A stretch of DNA of 64,000 bases, taken from Alcanivorax profundi (lineage in GTDB: Bacteria > Pseudomonadota > Gammaproteobacteria > Pseudomonadales > Alcanivoracaceae). Position numbers and translations under genes: made by a program. The stretch spans positions 124,001 through 188,000 of the forward strand of contig NZ_QYYA01000005.1 of the NCBI RefSeq assembly GCF_003597125.1, in the 5' to 3' direction. Below, in pieces: positions 8,494 to 17,279 of the stretch. A model generated the notes under the pieces. It was not told the DNA's origin. It was given only the letters and a program-made list of their open reading frames with translations, and did no database searches. The first letter of the stretch is position 1; each line of letters opens with the position of its first letter.

Positions 8494-9202
8494 CGAACAG
8501 GGGCACCAGGTCAGGGATTTCGCGGAGGTTATGGATATGGTGACTGGGTTTGGCCAGTTCAACCGGCCAGTCCATGTCGACCAGATTGGCCCAGACCGTA
8601 TGCATGCCGTGCTCACGGGCTGCGTGCACATCTTCCAGCGGGTGATCTCCCACATGTACGGCCTGGCTGGCACTAACGCCGGCGGAACGTAACGCTGCTG
8701 CAAACATGTCGGGGGCGGGCTTGCGCCTGCCGATGGTTTCCGCGGAATGGTGAAAGGCAAACAGATCATGGATCCCGATCATTCTCAGATCGGCATTGCC
8801 ATTGGTGAGGGCGCCGAGCACATAACTGTCGGCCAGCAGCTCCAGTACCTCCAGGGCTCCGGGAAAAAAACTGACCCGGTTACGGGCTTCATGGAACACC
8901 TGAAAAGCCGCCAGGGCAATGCGACGGGCTTCGTCTTTGCCGAAACCGTGCTCAACAAAGGCACGGCTCATGGCGTCCTGGCGCAGGGCGGTCAGGTTGT
9001 CGAGATACTCCGGCTTTTCCTTGAGCAAGGAGGTGCGAACTGCCCGCACCCGCTCGGCGCTCAGAGCGGCGGCGGCATCGGGGTGATTCTCGGCGATCCA
9101 CAGACTGCACGCCTTCTCTGCCTGGCGAATCACTTCATCCACCGGCCACAGGGTGTTGTCCAGATCAAAGGTAATCAGCTTGAGATTGCTCATGGGAGAC
9201 AT
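8486..9202 (-). CDS. yigB: HAD-family hydrolase YigB-like
   Basis: A 238-residue haloacid-dehalogenase phosphatase. Motif I is FDLDNTLW near the N-terminus, motif II is ALTNGN, the motif III Lys lies in RRKPAPDMF, and motif IV is HVGDHPLEDV. In E. coli the YigB homologue dephosphorylates FMN. It follows xerC by 25 bp, the same dapF-DUF484-xerC-yigB order as in E. coli. Two ATGs three codons apart (9202 and 9193) are both possible starts; no strong ribosome site decides. Confidence 0.9.
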   Translation of the reverse strand: MSPMSNLKLITFDLDNTLWPVDEVIRQAEKACSLWIAENHPDAAAALSAERVRAVRTSLLKEKPEYLDNLTALRQDAMSRAFVEHGFGKDEARRIALAAFQVFHEARNRVSFFPGALEVLELLADSYVLGALTNGNADLRMIGIHDLFAFHHSAETIGRRKPAPDMFAAALRSAGVSASQAVHVGDHPLEDVHAAREHGMHTVWANLVDMDWPVELAKPSHHIHNLREIPDLVPLFDE

Positions 9203-9227
9203 TGTAGCGCATGGGCGGAGTCGAGGC

Positions 9228-10178
9228 TCACGAGGACTCGTCATCGTCCTTGCGGCGCTGTGCTCTGGGATGGGCGCCATCATACACCTGGGCCAGGTGC
9301 TGGAAGTCCAGGTGGGTATAGACCTGGGTGGTGGCGAGATCGGCGTGGCCGAGCAGTTCCTGCACCGCGCGCAGGTCGCCGGAAGATTCCAGTAGGTGCG
9401 TGGCAAAAGAGTGGCGTAGTTTGTGCGGGTGAAGATGGTCATCCAGGCCGCGCTCCAGCGCATGGCGCTTGAGGCGTTGCTGTACGCTGGACGGTGACAG
9501 GCGCTTGCCGTTCTTGCTGAGGAAGATGGCCTTTTCGCTGCTGTCCTTGACGAACAGGGGGCGCGCCTTGAGCCAACGCTTGAGTGCGGTGACGGCCGGT
9601 TTCCCCATGGGCAGCTGACGGGTCTTGTTACCCTTGCCCGTGACCAGCAGCTGGGCGGCGGTCATGTCGATGCTGTCCACATTCAGGCTCAGCAGTTCGG
9701 CAAGCCGCAGGCCACAAGCGTAGAACAGTTCCATGATGGCCTGGTCACGCAGACTGAGCGGGTCGCCCTTGTCGACCCCGGCATCCAGGAGCTGTGTCAC
9801 CTGATCCGCATCCAGCGCCTTGGGCAGGCGCTTGCCGCTCCTGGGGGCGCGCACATCCACCACCGGGTTGTCCCTGGCGATGCCTTCGCGCATCAGGTAG
9901 CGGTAAAAAGTACGCAGGGTGGAAAGCAGCCGGGCAATCGTCTTGCCGCCCTTGCCCTGACGATGCAGCGTGGCCACCAGCGAGCGAATGTCATGCACAG
10001 TGACAGCGGCCCAGTCTTGCTGACCGAGCACCCGCGAAGCTTCTTTCAAATCACGCTGATAATTGCTGACCGTATGCGGCGAAAGCCGCCGCTCCGATTC
10101 AAGGTGGGTAAGGAACGAGTTGACAGTGGACAGTTGAGAGTTGACAGCTTTTTGGGGTTCGTCTTTTTCGCTGTTCAC
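9228..10178 (-). CDS. xerC: Tyrosine recombinase XerC
   Basis: Partner of XerD at dif, resolving chromosome dimers. The catalytic residues are visible: Arg in CGLRLAELL, His and Arg in HPHKLRHSFATHLL, His in LLGHADLATT, and Tyr in TQVYTHLDF. The N-terminal SAM-like core-binding domain starts at LESERRLSPHTVSNYQ. It begins with GTG at 10178. No ATG, GTG or TTG occurs in frame between that codon and the conserved domain, so the first 20 or so residues (NSQLSTVNSF and upstream) must be read from a repeat element. The gene lies 10 bp after the DUF484 stop. Confidence 0.95.
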   Translation of the reverse strand: MNSEKDEPQKAVNSQLSTVNSFLTHLESERRLSPHTVSNYQRDLKEASRVLGQQDWAAVTVHDIRSLVATLHRQGKGGKTIARLLSTLRTFYRYLMREGIARDNPVVDVRAPRSGKRLPKALDADQVTQLLDAGVDKGDPLSLRDQAIMELFYACGLRLAELLSLNVDSIDMTAAQLLVTGKGNKTRQLPMGKPAVTALKRWLKARPLFVKDSSEKAIFLSKNGKRLSPSSVQQRLKRHALERGLDDHLHPHKLRHSFATHLLESSGDLRAVQELLGHADLATTQVYTHLDFQHLAQVYDGAHPRAQRRKDDDESS

Positions 10179-10201
10179 TGTTAACTATTCACTGTTCACT
10201 G
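10121..10201. repeat. Inverted-arm repeat element at the DUF484/xerC junction
   Basis: The left arm (about 10121-10149) consists of degenerate units GTTGACAGT, GGACAGTTG and GAGTTGACAGC. The right arm (10170-10201) is the inverse type, GCTGTTCACTG then TTAACTATTC and ACTGTTCACTG. They flank a 20-bp core. The arms meet the core as CAGC and GCTG. On the minus strand the element encodes the stop of DUF484 and the GTG start plus first residues of XerC. Related elements lie at 11854, 28326 and 56904. Confidence 0.7.
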
Positions 10202-10911
10202 ATTTTCTTGGCGGCCTGATGCGGGTACTGACGAAGCACTTCGTGCAGGCGGCGGCTGAGTACCTGACCGATGTGAGTGATGAACAGGGTGCCCAGGGAG
10301 CTGCGGAAGTGCATGGCGCTTTTGCTGCCGATCGCCAGCAGGCCGAGACGGCCCTGATACTCCAGCGGGACCATGGCGGCGGAGCGGATGTCGGTCGCAT
10401 GTTCCTTGAACAGGGCGTCCATCTCTTCCTGACGCATGGCGCCACACACGGCCTTGCCATTGCGCAGCAGGTGATTGAGTGCCTGAGGCAACGCGTTGCT
10501 GTCGACACATCGGATCTGGTTGCGCAGATCGCCGAGGATCGGCACTTCCCGGTCATAGAGCATGAGCGACACCCGGTCGCACCGGAAGTCGTCGCCAAGG
10601 CTGGTAAGCAGATTGCGGAACAGCTTTTCGGCGCCGCGGGCTTCCAGCAGGGCCAGGGTGAGGCGACGGGTCTTGTCGAACAGGTGGTCGTTTTCGCGGG
10701 CCACATCCAGCAGGCCGTTGAGTCGGTCGCGTAACTCGGTATTGCGTTCACGCAGGATCGAGGCCTGACGCTCCAGCAGGGAGACGGCTTCGCCTTTAGA
10801 GTCAGGCAGACGCAACAGTTCCAGCAGTTCCGGCCGCTGCTCGAAGAACTCCGGGTTGTCCCGCAGGTAGGCGGCGACCTGGTCGGCATTCGCCGGGCTG
10901 TGATCCGTCAT
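10189..10911 (-). CDS. DUF484 family protein (GAF-like)
   Basis: A 240-residue protein of the DUF484 family. It has an N-terminal helical part (VAAYLRDNPEFFEQRPELLE), a coiled-coil-like stretch (about residues 45-80), and a GAF-like C-terminal half with VPLEYQGRLGLLAIGS. The function is unknown, but it is consistently encoded between dapF and xerC. It starts 18 bp after dapF. The last residues (KKISEQ) and its stop lie in the repeat element shared with xerC. Confidence 0.9.
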   Translation of the reverse strand: MTDHSPANADQVAAYLRDNPEFFEQRPELLELLRLPDSKGEAVSLLERQASILRERNTELRDRLNGLLDVARENDHLFDKTRRLTLALLEARGAEKLFRNLLTSLGDDFRCDRVSLMLYDREVPILGDLRNQIRCVDSNALPQALNHLLRNGKAVCGAMRQEEMDALFKEHATDIRSAAMVPLEYQGRLGLLAIGSKSAMHFRSSLGTLFITHIGQVLSRRLHEVLRQYPHQAAKKISEQ

Positions 10912-10929
10912 CTGTCCGTCCTGTGCTGA

Positions 10930-11778
10930 TCAGTCAGTCTTGATATCAATGCTGCCATCATAGACATGGCTGGCCGGGCCTGTCATCCGGATGCCGCCCT
11001 CACCGTGATATTCGATGTGCAGGGAGCCACCGGGCAGATGCACGGTAACGGCGTTATCCAGCCAGCCGCGTCGCTGGCCAATTACCACGGCCGCGCAGGC
11101 GCCAGAGCCGCAAGCCAGGGTTTCCCCGGCGCCGCGCTCGTAGACTCGCAGGCGAATTTCCTCACGGCTGACCACTTGCATGAAGCCCACATTGACCCGT
11201 TCGGGGAATTGTTCGTGACATTCCAGCAGCGGACCGGCGCTCTCTACTGGCGCGGTATCCACATTTTCCACCAGCAGGGTGCAATGCGGGTTGCCCAGCC
11301 CCACCGCGCCCACTTCCCATGCCTGAGTGCCGGAGACAAGGAAGTAGCTGTCCGCTTCGCCCTTGGCGGTCATTGGGATGGCGTCCGGGGCCCATCGAGG
11401 CGCGCCCATGTCGACGGTGACTTGTTCGTCGTCGGTGACCGACAGGGTCATTTGCCCGGCGGCGGTTTCGACCACAATGTCCTGTTTCTGGGTCAGGCCC
11501 TGCTCTCGGACGAAACGGGCGAAACAGCGGGCGCCGTTACCGCACTGGCTCACCTCGGAACCGTCGGCATTGAGAATGCGATAGCGGAAATCCGCCTCGC
11601 CCTGTGCCGGCTGGACAATCAGCATCTGATCGAAGCCCACGCCAAAATGGCGGCTGCCAAGCCGGCGGATTTCGTCGGCAGGAAACGGCAGGCCGTTCTC
11701 AGGCAGTGGCTGATTGATACCATCAATCACCATGAAATCGTTGCCAAGGCCGTGCATTTTGGTGAAACGCAGGTTCAT
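10930..11778 (-). CDS. dapF: Diaminopimelate epimerase
   Basis: Interconverts LL- and meso-diaminopimelate, feeding peptidoglycan and, through LysA, lysine. The 282-residue protein carries both catalytic cysteines: Cys79 in SQCGNGARC and the second in LACGSGACA. The N-terminus [15 protein letters not shown] is canonical. It heads the minus-strand unit dapF-DUF484-xerC-yigB-yqcC. Its lysine-pathway partner lysA lies 2.5 kb away on the same strand, with rlmJ and a barrel gene between them. Confidence 0.97.
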   Translation of the reverse strand: MNLRFTKMHGLGNDFMVIDGINQPLPENGLPFPADEIRRLGSRHFGVGFDQMLIVQPAQGEADFRYRILNADGSEVSQCGNGARCFARFVREQGLTQKQDIVVETAAGQMTLSVTDDEQVTVDMGAPRWAPDAIPMTAKGEADSYFLVSGTQAWEVGAVGLGNPHCTLLVENVDTAPVESAGPLLECHEQFPERVNVGFMQVVSREEIRLRVYERGAGETLACGSGACAAVVIGQRRGWLDNAVTVHLPGGSLHIEYHGEGGIRMTGPASHVYDGSIDIKTD

Positions 11779-11853
11779 AACAATCCAGCAGTACGTGATT
11801 TGAGAGGATATTGTATGCAGATAGACCGTGCGGTGACAGGGGAATGAGGATGA

Positions 11854-12012
11854 GTTGACAGTTGATGGTGGACCTTTGACAGCGTCGCGGCCAGTAAGCG
11901 GTTCAGCTTGAAGGCATGATGCCGCGACCCGGCGATGGGGGCGGGCTCCCTGGGTGGGGAAAAACCGATGCCTGTTCGCGTAGCTGTCAGAGGTCCACTA
12001 TCAACTGTCAAC
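11854..12012. repeat. Inverted-arm repeat element between dapF and rlmJ
   Basis: The left arm beginning GTTGACAGTTGATGGTGGAC and the right arm ending CACTATCAACTGTCAAC are inverted copies, matching at about 33 of 36 positions. The match extends into the core as TTTGACAGCGTCGCG versus CGCGTAGCTGTCAGA. The core of about 90 bp has no gene. The arm units (GTTGACAGT) and the CAGC/GCTG arm-core borders match the element at 10121. Confidence 0.7.
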
Positions 12013-12085
12013 GTCCCCATCATGGTTTACAATCACGCCAAAGCCTTCACCCATGCCATTACCTTCATTACCAGGCCTGTTGCCC

Positions 12086-12931
12086 ATGCTTTCCTACCGC
12101 CACAGCTATCACGCCGGCAACTTTGCCGATGTCCTCAAGCACATCGTGCAGATCGCCATCATCGAGTACCTGAAAAAGAAGGATAAGCCCTTCACGGTGC
12201 ACGACACGCACGGTGGGGCAGGCAATTACCTGATCGACAGTGATCACATGCAGAAGACCGGGGAGTACCGGGACGGCATCGAGCGGCTGTGGGACAAGCG
12301 CACAGAGGTTGGTGTGATCGACCAGTATGTGAAGCTGGTGAAGCAGCTCAATCCGGTGGGAAAACTGCGCGAGTACCCCGGTTCTCCGAGCATTGCCGCC
12401 AGCCTGTTGCGTGAACAGGACCGTCTGCAATGTACCGAGCTGCACAGCACGGATTTCGAATTGCTGCACAAGCGTTTCGCCGGCGACAAGCGGGTGCGGG
12501 TGGAAAAGCTGGATGCCTGGCAGGGCATCAAGGCCATGATGCCGCCCCAGCATCGCCGCGGCATGGTGCTGATTGATCCTTCTTATGAGCTGGAACGTGA
12601 TTACCGGGATGTGCTGCCTGCCCTGCAGATGGCCATGGAGCGTTGGGCCACGGCGACCTATGCGATCTGGTACCCGGTGCTTGACCGGAATCGCACGGAG
12701 CATTTTGTGCGTGAGTTCATCAAGGCGGAAATGCCGGATCTGTTGCGGGTGGAACTGTGCGTGCGCCCGGATGCCTCTGGCCGTGGCATGACGGGGTCCG
12801 GCATGCTGATTATCAATCCGCCTTACACCCTGGCCCAGCATATGGCTCAGGCCATGCCTTTGCTCAAGGAGCACCTGTGCGACACCGGCGGTCACGGTAT
12901 GGTGAAGCGTCTTACCGGGGAAGGGGCGTAA
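12086..12931 (+). CDS. rlmJ: 23S rRNA (adenine-2030-N6)-methyltransferase
   Basis: A 281-residue member of the RlmJ (DUF519/YhiR) family, the length of the E. coli enzyme. Its N-terminus MLSYRHSYHAGNFADVLKH is near-invariant in the family. SAM binding is indicated by VHDTHGGAGNY, and the catalytic motif IV of the Asn/Asp-Pro-Pro-Tyr type is DPSYE near residue 164. Methylating A2030 of 23S rRNA is the known family role. The ATG at 12086 is chosen because it yields the conserved N-terminus. Confidence 0.95.
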   Translation: MLSYRHSYHAGNFADVLKHIVQIAIIEYLKKKDKPFTVHDTHGGAGNYLIDSDHMQKTGEYRDGIERLWDKRTEVGVIDQYVKLVKQLNPVGKLREYPGSPSIAASLLREQDRLQCTELHSTDFELLHKRFAGDKRVRVEKLDAWQGIKAMMPPQHRRGMVLIDPSYELERDYRDVLPALQMAMERWATATYAIWYPVLDRNRTEHFVREFIKAEMPDLLRVELCVRPDASGRGMTGSGMLIINPPYTLAQHMAQAMPLLKEHLCDTGGHGMVKRLTGEGA

Positions 12932-12964
12932 GCCTCGCCTCGTTCGCTTACAGAAACACCATGT

Positions 12965-13150
12965 TCATGGCGAAGCACAATTGCCATTGTGGCTGGCCGG
13001 GGCCCGGTCAGCCACCGAGACCTGCGGTTCGACAAGGAAGTTGAAAACCTCCTTGCCGAGTCGTGCGCCCACCGGAACACGGTAGTCGTCCGAGTTGAAG
13101 TCGTAATTCCAGATCGGCGCCGTGCCGCTGTACCTTTTGCTGCGGGTTAC
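12965..13150 (-). pseudogene. Possible 3' remnant of an outer-membrane protein gene
   Basis: The minus-strand frame from 13150 to a TGA at 12965-12967 reads without a usable start: SGTAPIWNYDFNSDDYRVPV, then GARLGKEVFNFLVEPQVSV, then a short tail. The pattern of a Trp/Tyr/Asp-rich strand, VPVGxxLGKxV and a further strand resembles the C-terminal end of meta-pathway/neuromedin-U-like outer-membrane proteins. The rest of such a gene is missing. It overlaps the stop of the barrel gene upstream. The identification is weak; it may simply be non-coding. Confidence 0.3.
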
Positions 13151-14130
13151 TCCTCATTGAACAGCAGCACCAACGTGCCGCCGCGCAATACGCTGCCGTA
13201 ATTCAGGTTGATGCCTACCCCGATATTATCCACGAACGGGATGTTGAGCTTTTGCACATCCAGCAGCCAGCCCACCCCGGCTTCATAGTAATAGTGGTTG
13301 CCCAGCGGGCCATCCAGATCAGCTCCCAGATCATAGCGTGAGGCTTGCATCCAGACATTCTGGCCGGGAAGGATGCGAGTGACGAAGGGGTGGCGCCAGC
13401 GGACGCCATTGGACCAGTACCAGGCTTCTGGCTGGACGTCATGGGCGGGTTCACTGGTCGCAAAAGTGCGCCCTTTCATGTAGTGCCATTCGCTGATCAA
13501 CTTGACCTCGGCGCGGCGTCCACCGATAAACCAGGTTGTCCTGAGGTAGGGTTCTGCCTGCCAGGCGTTGGCGCTGTAGTTGGTGACCAGACCGTCCAGC
13601 GCCGGGGCCAGCGCCTGGGATTCCGGAGTGTTGAAATCCGTATCATTGAGATAACGCTGCCAGTTCAGGTTCAGGCCTGCGGCGAGCCCGATGTTGTCGT
13701 TCAGGCGGTGCCGGAACTCTGCCCCTGACGTGAGGGTAGTGACCGAGCTGTCGATGGTGTCGCGGGTGCTTCTGGTGGACGAGGCCAGCTGGGTTTCCTG
13801 CTTTTGCCCCAGATACGCCGCCTTGGCATTCAGAATCAGGGTGTTGCTGTGTTCACCGATCGGGGTGCTCCAGGAGTAAGGGAGTGACACGGTGGTGAGC
13901 CGTTGACGTAGCTCCTGGGCTTCCAGTGATCCCAGGTTCTCGTCTTCAAACCGAATAAAATTATTGGGGTCGAAGTCCCAGAACCCCAGTCGCACGGCAT
14001 TGCCGCCAGTCAGCAAGGTGGCCGTTACATAGCTTTCGGCAAGGCTGAGACGAATGGCTTTTTGCACCGGGGTGGCAGCGAAGGCCGGGGCCGGTAGCAG
14101 TAAAGTCAGCAGAATCAGAAATCGCGGCAT
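13147..14130 (-). CDS. Outer-membrane beta-barrel protein (solitary autotransporter-like)
   Basis: A 327-residue exported protein. It has a signal peptide at residues 1-18 (MPRFLILLTLLLPAPAFA) with cleavage after Ala-Phe-Ala. The body shows alternating aromatic strands and ends in GGTLVLLFNEE, a barrel-like C-terminal strand. Composition and length fit the solitary outer-membrane autotransporter-like barrel family, which lacks a passenger domain. The function is unknown. The start at MPRF is chosen because it gives a clean signal peptide; the open frame extends 35 residues further up without one. Confidence 0.7.
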   Translation of the reverse strand: MPRFLILLTLLLPAPAFAATPVQKAIRLSLAESYVTATLLTGGNAVRLGFWDFDPNNFIRFEDENLGSLEAQELRQRLTTVSLPYSWSTPIGEHSNTLILNAKAAYLGQKQETQLASSTRSTRDTIDSSVTTLTSGAEFRHRLNDNIGLAAGLNLNWQRYLNDTDFNTPESQALAPALDGLVTNYSANAWQAEPYLRTTWFIGGRRAEVKLISEWHYMKGRTFATSEPAHDVQPEAWYWSNGVRWRHPFVTRILPGQNVWMQASRYDLGADLDGPLGNHYYYEAGVGWLLDVQKLNIPFVDNIGVGINLNYGSVLRGGTLVLLFNEE

Positions 14131-14205
14131 GACGATGGGCAGTGGAGAGCGTGTAGGAAGTGAAGCACAAAAGCAGGAGGGAAAGACAGAGGGGGCGTCG
14201 TTCCC

Positions 14206-14234
14206 TGAGGGGGCTGCGGGCCGCAGACCCCTCA
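14206..14234 (-). terminator. Strong hairpin downstream of lysA
   Basis: TGAGGGG (14206-14212) pairs with CCCCTCA (14228-14234), with an inner CTGCG/CGCAG stem and a small bulge. It lies just past the lysA stop on the minus strand. There is no long T-run, so termination is likely but not certain. Confidence 0.45.
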
Positions 14235-14245
14235 AAAGGAGGGCC

Positions 14246-15487
14246 TCAGGGGAGCAGTGATTCTGGCTTTAACTGCTCATCAAACGTTTCACGCTGACGC
14301 ACGACAAAGGCCTGGTCACCATCTACCATGATTTCGGCAGGGCGGTTGCGGCTATTGTAGTTACTGGCCATGGCGAAGCCGTAGGCGCCGGCACTGCGCA
14401 CCGCCAGCAGATCGCCGGTTTCCAGAGACAGGGCGCGATCCTTGCCGAGGAAATCGCCGGTTTCGCATACCGGGCCAACGATGTCCCAGGTGCGACAGTC
14501 TGCATCGTGGGGTTTCACCGGCACGATGTCTTGCCAGGCCGAATAAAGGCTGGGGCGGATCAGGTCGTTCATGGCGCCATCCACGATGGCAAAGTTCTTG
14601 TGCTCGGTGGGCTTGAGGAACAGTACCTGGGTGATAAAGATCCCGGCGTTGGCGGCAATGGAACGGCCGGGCTCGATATGAACCGGCAGGTCGCCGGGGA
14701 TGTGCTTGAGCAGGGCCTGGACATAGGCGCTGCGCTCCGGCGGCGTTTCGTCGTTGTAGGTCACGCCCAGTCCGCCACCCAGATCCAGATGATGGATCTC
14801 GATGCCTTGTTGTTGTAACTGGTCGAGCAGTTTCAGCACGCGCTCCAACGCATCTTCGAACGGCGCCAGATTGGTGAGCTGGCTGCCGATGTGGCAGTCG
14901 ATGCCGAGGATGCGGATATGCGGCATCTCGTGGGCGCGCTGGTACAGGGCCGGGGCCTTGTTGATGTCCACGCCGAATTTGTTGTCTTTCAGACCGGTGG
15001 AAATATAGGGGTGGGTCTGGGCGTCCACGTCCGGGTTTACCCGGATGGAAATGGGGGCTTCCATGTCCAGTTCGCCGGCCACCAAGTTAAGCAGTTCCAG
15101 TTCGGCAGCGGACTCCACATTGAAACAGTGGATGCCGGCTTTCAGGGCAGCGGCCATTTCGGCGGCGGTTTTACCGACCCCGGAAAACACGATTTTGTCC
15201 GGGTCGCCGCCGGCGCGCAGTACACGCTCCAGCTCACCGCCGGAGACGATATCAAAGCCGGCCCCGCAGCGGGCCAGCACGTTCAGCACTGCCAGGTTGG
15301 AGTTGGCTTTCACCGCATAACAGACCTGGTGAGGGTGATCGCCGAAGGCGTCGTCGAAGGCCTGGTAATGGCGTTCGAAGGCGGACCGGGAGTAAAGATA
15401 CAGGGGGGTGCCGAAACGTTCGGCCAGTTGTGCTACCGGCAGTTCTTCGGCAAACAGTTCGCCGTCACGGTACTGGAAGGGGTCCAT
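14246..15487 (-). CDS. lysA: Diaminopimelate decarboxylase
   Basis: A PLP enzyme converting meso-diaminopimelate to lysine. The 413-residue protein has the PLP lysine at residue 60 in CYAVKANSN. It also has the HIGSQLTNL loop, the phosphate-binding DLGGGLGVTY and the dimer-interface motif CETGDFLG. Near the C-terminus, GAYGFAMASNYN carries the substrate-binding Tyr. It starts 2 bp after the lptM stop, so lptM-lysA form one unit as in Pseudomonas and E. coli relatives. Confidence 0.97.
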   Translation of the reverse strand: MDPFQYRDGELFAEELPVAQLAERFGTPLYLYSRSAFERHYQAFDDAFGDHPHQVCYAVKANSNLAVLNVLARCGAGFDIVSGGELERVLRAGGDPDKIVFSGVGKTAAEMAAALKAGIHCFNVESAAELELLNLVAGELDMEAPISIRVNPDVDAQTHPYISTGLKDNKFGVDINKAPALYQRAHEMPHIRILGIDCHIGSQLTNLAPFEDALERVLKLLDQLQQQGIEIHHLDLGGGLGVTYNDETPPERSAYVQALLKHIPGDLPVHIEPGRSIAANAGIFITQVLFLKPTEHKNFAIVDGAMNDLIRPSLYSAWQDIVPVKPHDADCRTWDIVGPVCETGDFLGKDRALSLETGDLLAVRSAGAYGFAMASNYNSRNRPAEIMVDGDQAFVVRQRETFDEQLKPESLLP

Positions 15488-15489
15488 GG

Positions 15490-15648
15490 TCAGTCCTTCT
15501 GATCGTCATCGTGCTGAGCGTCGTCAGCGGTGTCTTGGGCTGGCTGGCTCGGAGCGGGCTGCCTGGGTTCGTCCGGCGCAAAGTACAGAGGCCCTTTCTG
15601 GCCACAGCCAGTGAGAAGGGCAAGCAGTAACAAGGCAGATAAGCGCAT
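15490..15648 (-). CDS. lptM: Small LPS-translocon lipoprotein LptM
   Basis: A 52-residue lipoprotein (formerly YifL/LppL). It has a 14-residue signal and the lipobox LLTGC with Cys at 15, followed by the family-typical GQKGPLYFAPDEP. The Asp-rich tail ends DDDQKD. In E. coli LptM stabilises the LptDE complex that inserts LPS into the outer membrane. A longer open frame exists upstream, but MRLSALLLL is the only start giving a normal signal peptide. It is immediately upstream of lysA, the conserved position. Confidence 0.9.
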   Translation of the reverse strand: MRLSALLLLALLTGCGQKGPLYFAPDEPRQPAPSQPAQDTADDAQHDDDQKD

Positions 15649-15670
15649 TTTCCAGCTCCGGGCGCAAAGA

Positions 15671-15696
15671 GCGGAAAGGGCAGCGGCCCTTTCCGC
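15671..15696 (-). terminator. Perfect 11-bp hairpin between argH and lptM
   Basis: GCGGAAAGGGC (15671-15681) pairs with GCCCTTTCCGC (15686-15696) around AGCG. A second small hairpin, GCCTGCC/GGCAGGC, lies at 15710-15727. Together they may end or attenuate the argH transcript before lptM-lysA. Neither has a T-run. Confidence 0.45.
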
Positions 15697-15734
15697 CGGG
15701 CGAATCAATGCCTGCCTGCGGGCAGGCGCCTGGG

Positions 15735-17138
15735 TCAGGCGTTACCGGTATTGTCCAGTGCCTCACGGGCGCGGGCAACGGCGGCGCGGACCTGATCGGG
15801 GGCGGTGCCGCCGATGTGGTTACGGGCGCTCACTGAGCCTTCCAGGGTCAATACGTCGAACACGTCGTCTTCGATCTGGTCGCTGAACTGTTTCAGTTCA
15901 GACAGGGACATGTCGCTAAGATCCTTCTTCTTCTCTACGCCGTAGGCCACAGCCTTGCCGACGATCTCGTGGGAGTCGCGGAAGGCGATGCCCTTGCGCA
16001 CCAGGTAATCGGCCAGATCGGTGGCGGTGGCGAAGCCGCGGCGGGCCGCTTCGCGCATCACCTCGCGGTTGGGCTCCAGGGCCGGGATCATGTCGCCAAA
16101 GGCGCGCAGGCTGCCTTTAAGGGTGTCCACGGCATCGTACAGCGGTTCCTTGTCTTCCTGGTTGTCCTTGTTATAGGCCAGTGGCTGGCTTTTCATCAGG
16201 GTCAGCAGGCTGATCAGGTGGCCGTTGACGCGGCCGGTCTTGCCGCGCACCAGCTCCGGTACGTCAGGATTTTTCTTCTGCGGCATGATGGAGCTGCCGG
16301 TACAGAAGCGATCGGGCAGGTTGATGAAGTTGAACTGGGCGCTGGTCCACAACACCAGCTCTTCGCTGATGCGCGACAGGTGAGTCATGGACAGGGCGGC
16401 CAGGGCACAGAATTCGATGGCGAAATCGCGATCGCTAACTGCGTCCAGGGAATTCTCACAGACGCCATCAAAGCCGAGCAGTTCGCAGGTGCGCTGACGG
16501 TTGATGGGGTAGGTGGTGCCAGCCAGGGCGGCGGCGCCCAGCGGCATGCGGTTGACCCGCTTTTTGGCGTCCAGCAGACGCTCACGGTCACGCTTGAGCA
16601 TTTCGAACCAGGCCAGCAGATGGTGGCCGAAGGTGACCGGCTGGGCGGTCTGCAGGTGCGTGAAACCGGGCATGATGGTGGCAGCCTCGCGCTCGGCCAG
16701 ATCCAGCATGCCGGTCATCAGGTGCAGGTACTGTTCTTCCATGATCAGCATTTCATCACGCAGCCACAGGCGGATGTCGGTGGCCACCTGGTCGTTTCGG
16801 CTACGGCCGGTGTGCAGCTTCTTGCCGGTGATGCCGATCTTGTCGGTGAGGCGGGCCTCAATATTCATGTGCACATCTTCCAGGGCCACGGACCACTGGA
16901 ATTCCCCGGCTTCGATTTCCTTCTGGATCTCGGCCAGGCCATTGATGATGGCGTCGCGCTCGTCATCGGTCAGCACGCCGACCTCGGCCAGCATGGTGGC
17001 GTGGGCCTGAGAGCCGTAGATGTCCTGACGGTACATGCGCTGGTCGAAATTCACGCTGGCGGTGAATTCCTGCACGAACTGGTCGGTGGATTCGCTGAAG
17101 CGGCCGCCCCAGAGTTTGTTCTGCTGCTTGTCAGTCAT
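15735..17138 (-). CDS. argH: Argininosuccinate lyase
   Basis: The last step of arginine synthesis, splitting argininosuccinate into arginine and fumarate. The 467-residue protein has the superfamily signature [11 protein letters not shown] (near residue 280) carrying the catalytic serine loop, plus [14 protein letters not shown] and the TxxxxHLQ-type helix ([15 protein letters not shown]). The N-terminus LWGGRFSE is canonical. It is divergent from algZ, as in Pseudomonas. Confidence 0.97.
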   Translation of the reverse strand: MTDKQQNKLWGGRFSESTDQFVQEFTASVNFDQRMYRQDIYGSQAHATMLAEVGVLTDDERDAIINGLAEIQKEIEAGEFQWSVALEDVHMNIEARLTDKIGITGKKLHTGRSRNDQVATDIRLWLRDEMLIMEEQYLHLMTGMLDLAEREAATIMPGFTHLQTAQPVTFGHHLLAWFEMLKRDRERLLDAKKRVNRMPLGAAALAGTTYPINRQRTCELLGFDGVCENSLDAVSDRDFAIEFCALAALSMTHLSRISEELVLWTSAQFNFINLPDRFCTGSSIMPQKKNPDVPELVRGKTGRVNGHLISLLTLMKSQPLAYNKDNQEDKEPLYDAVDTLKGSLRAFGDMIPALEPNREVMREAARRGFATATDLADYLVRKGIAFRDSHEIVGKAVAYGVEKKKDLSDMSLSELKQFSDQIEDDVFDVLTLEGSVSARNHIGGTAPDQVRAAVARAREALDNTGNA

Positions 17139-17279
17139 CGTACTCGCTCATCTAAAGCCGGAATTGCGGGCGCGCAGTATAGCAGGGACCGGTGAACCCC
17201 TGAACAATCCCTTGGGGCTGGCTGTCAGTTAAGGTATAAAAGCGGAGAAGCTCATAATTTCTACCGATAAGGAGCCGCA

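Noticed and set aside
14246..15700. Lysine riboswitch upstream of lysA/lptM
   Set aside because: The leader between argH and lptM is too short and holds only two simple hairpins; no lysine-aptamer features were recognised.
15969..17195. Plus-strand open frame opposite argH
   Set aside because: Shadow of the argH reading frame, Gly/His/Gln-rich, without start signal or homology.
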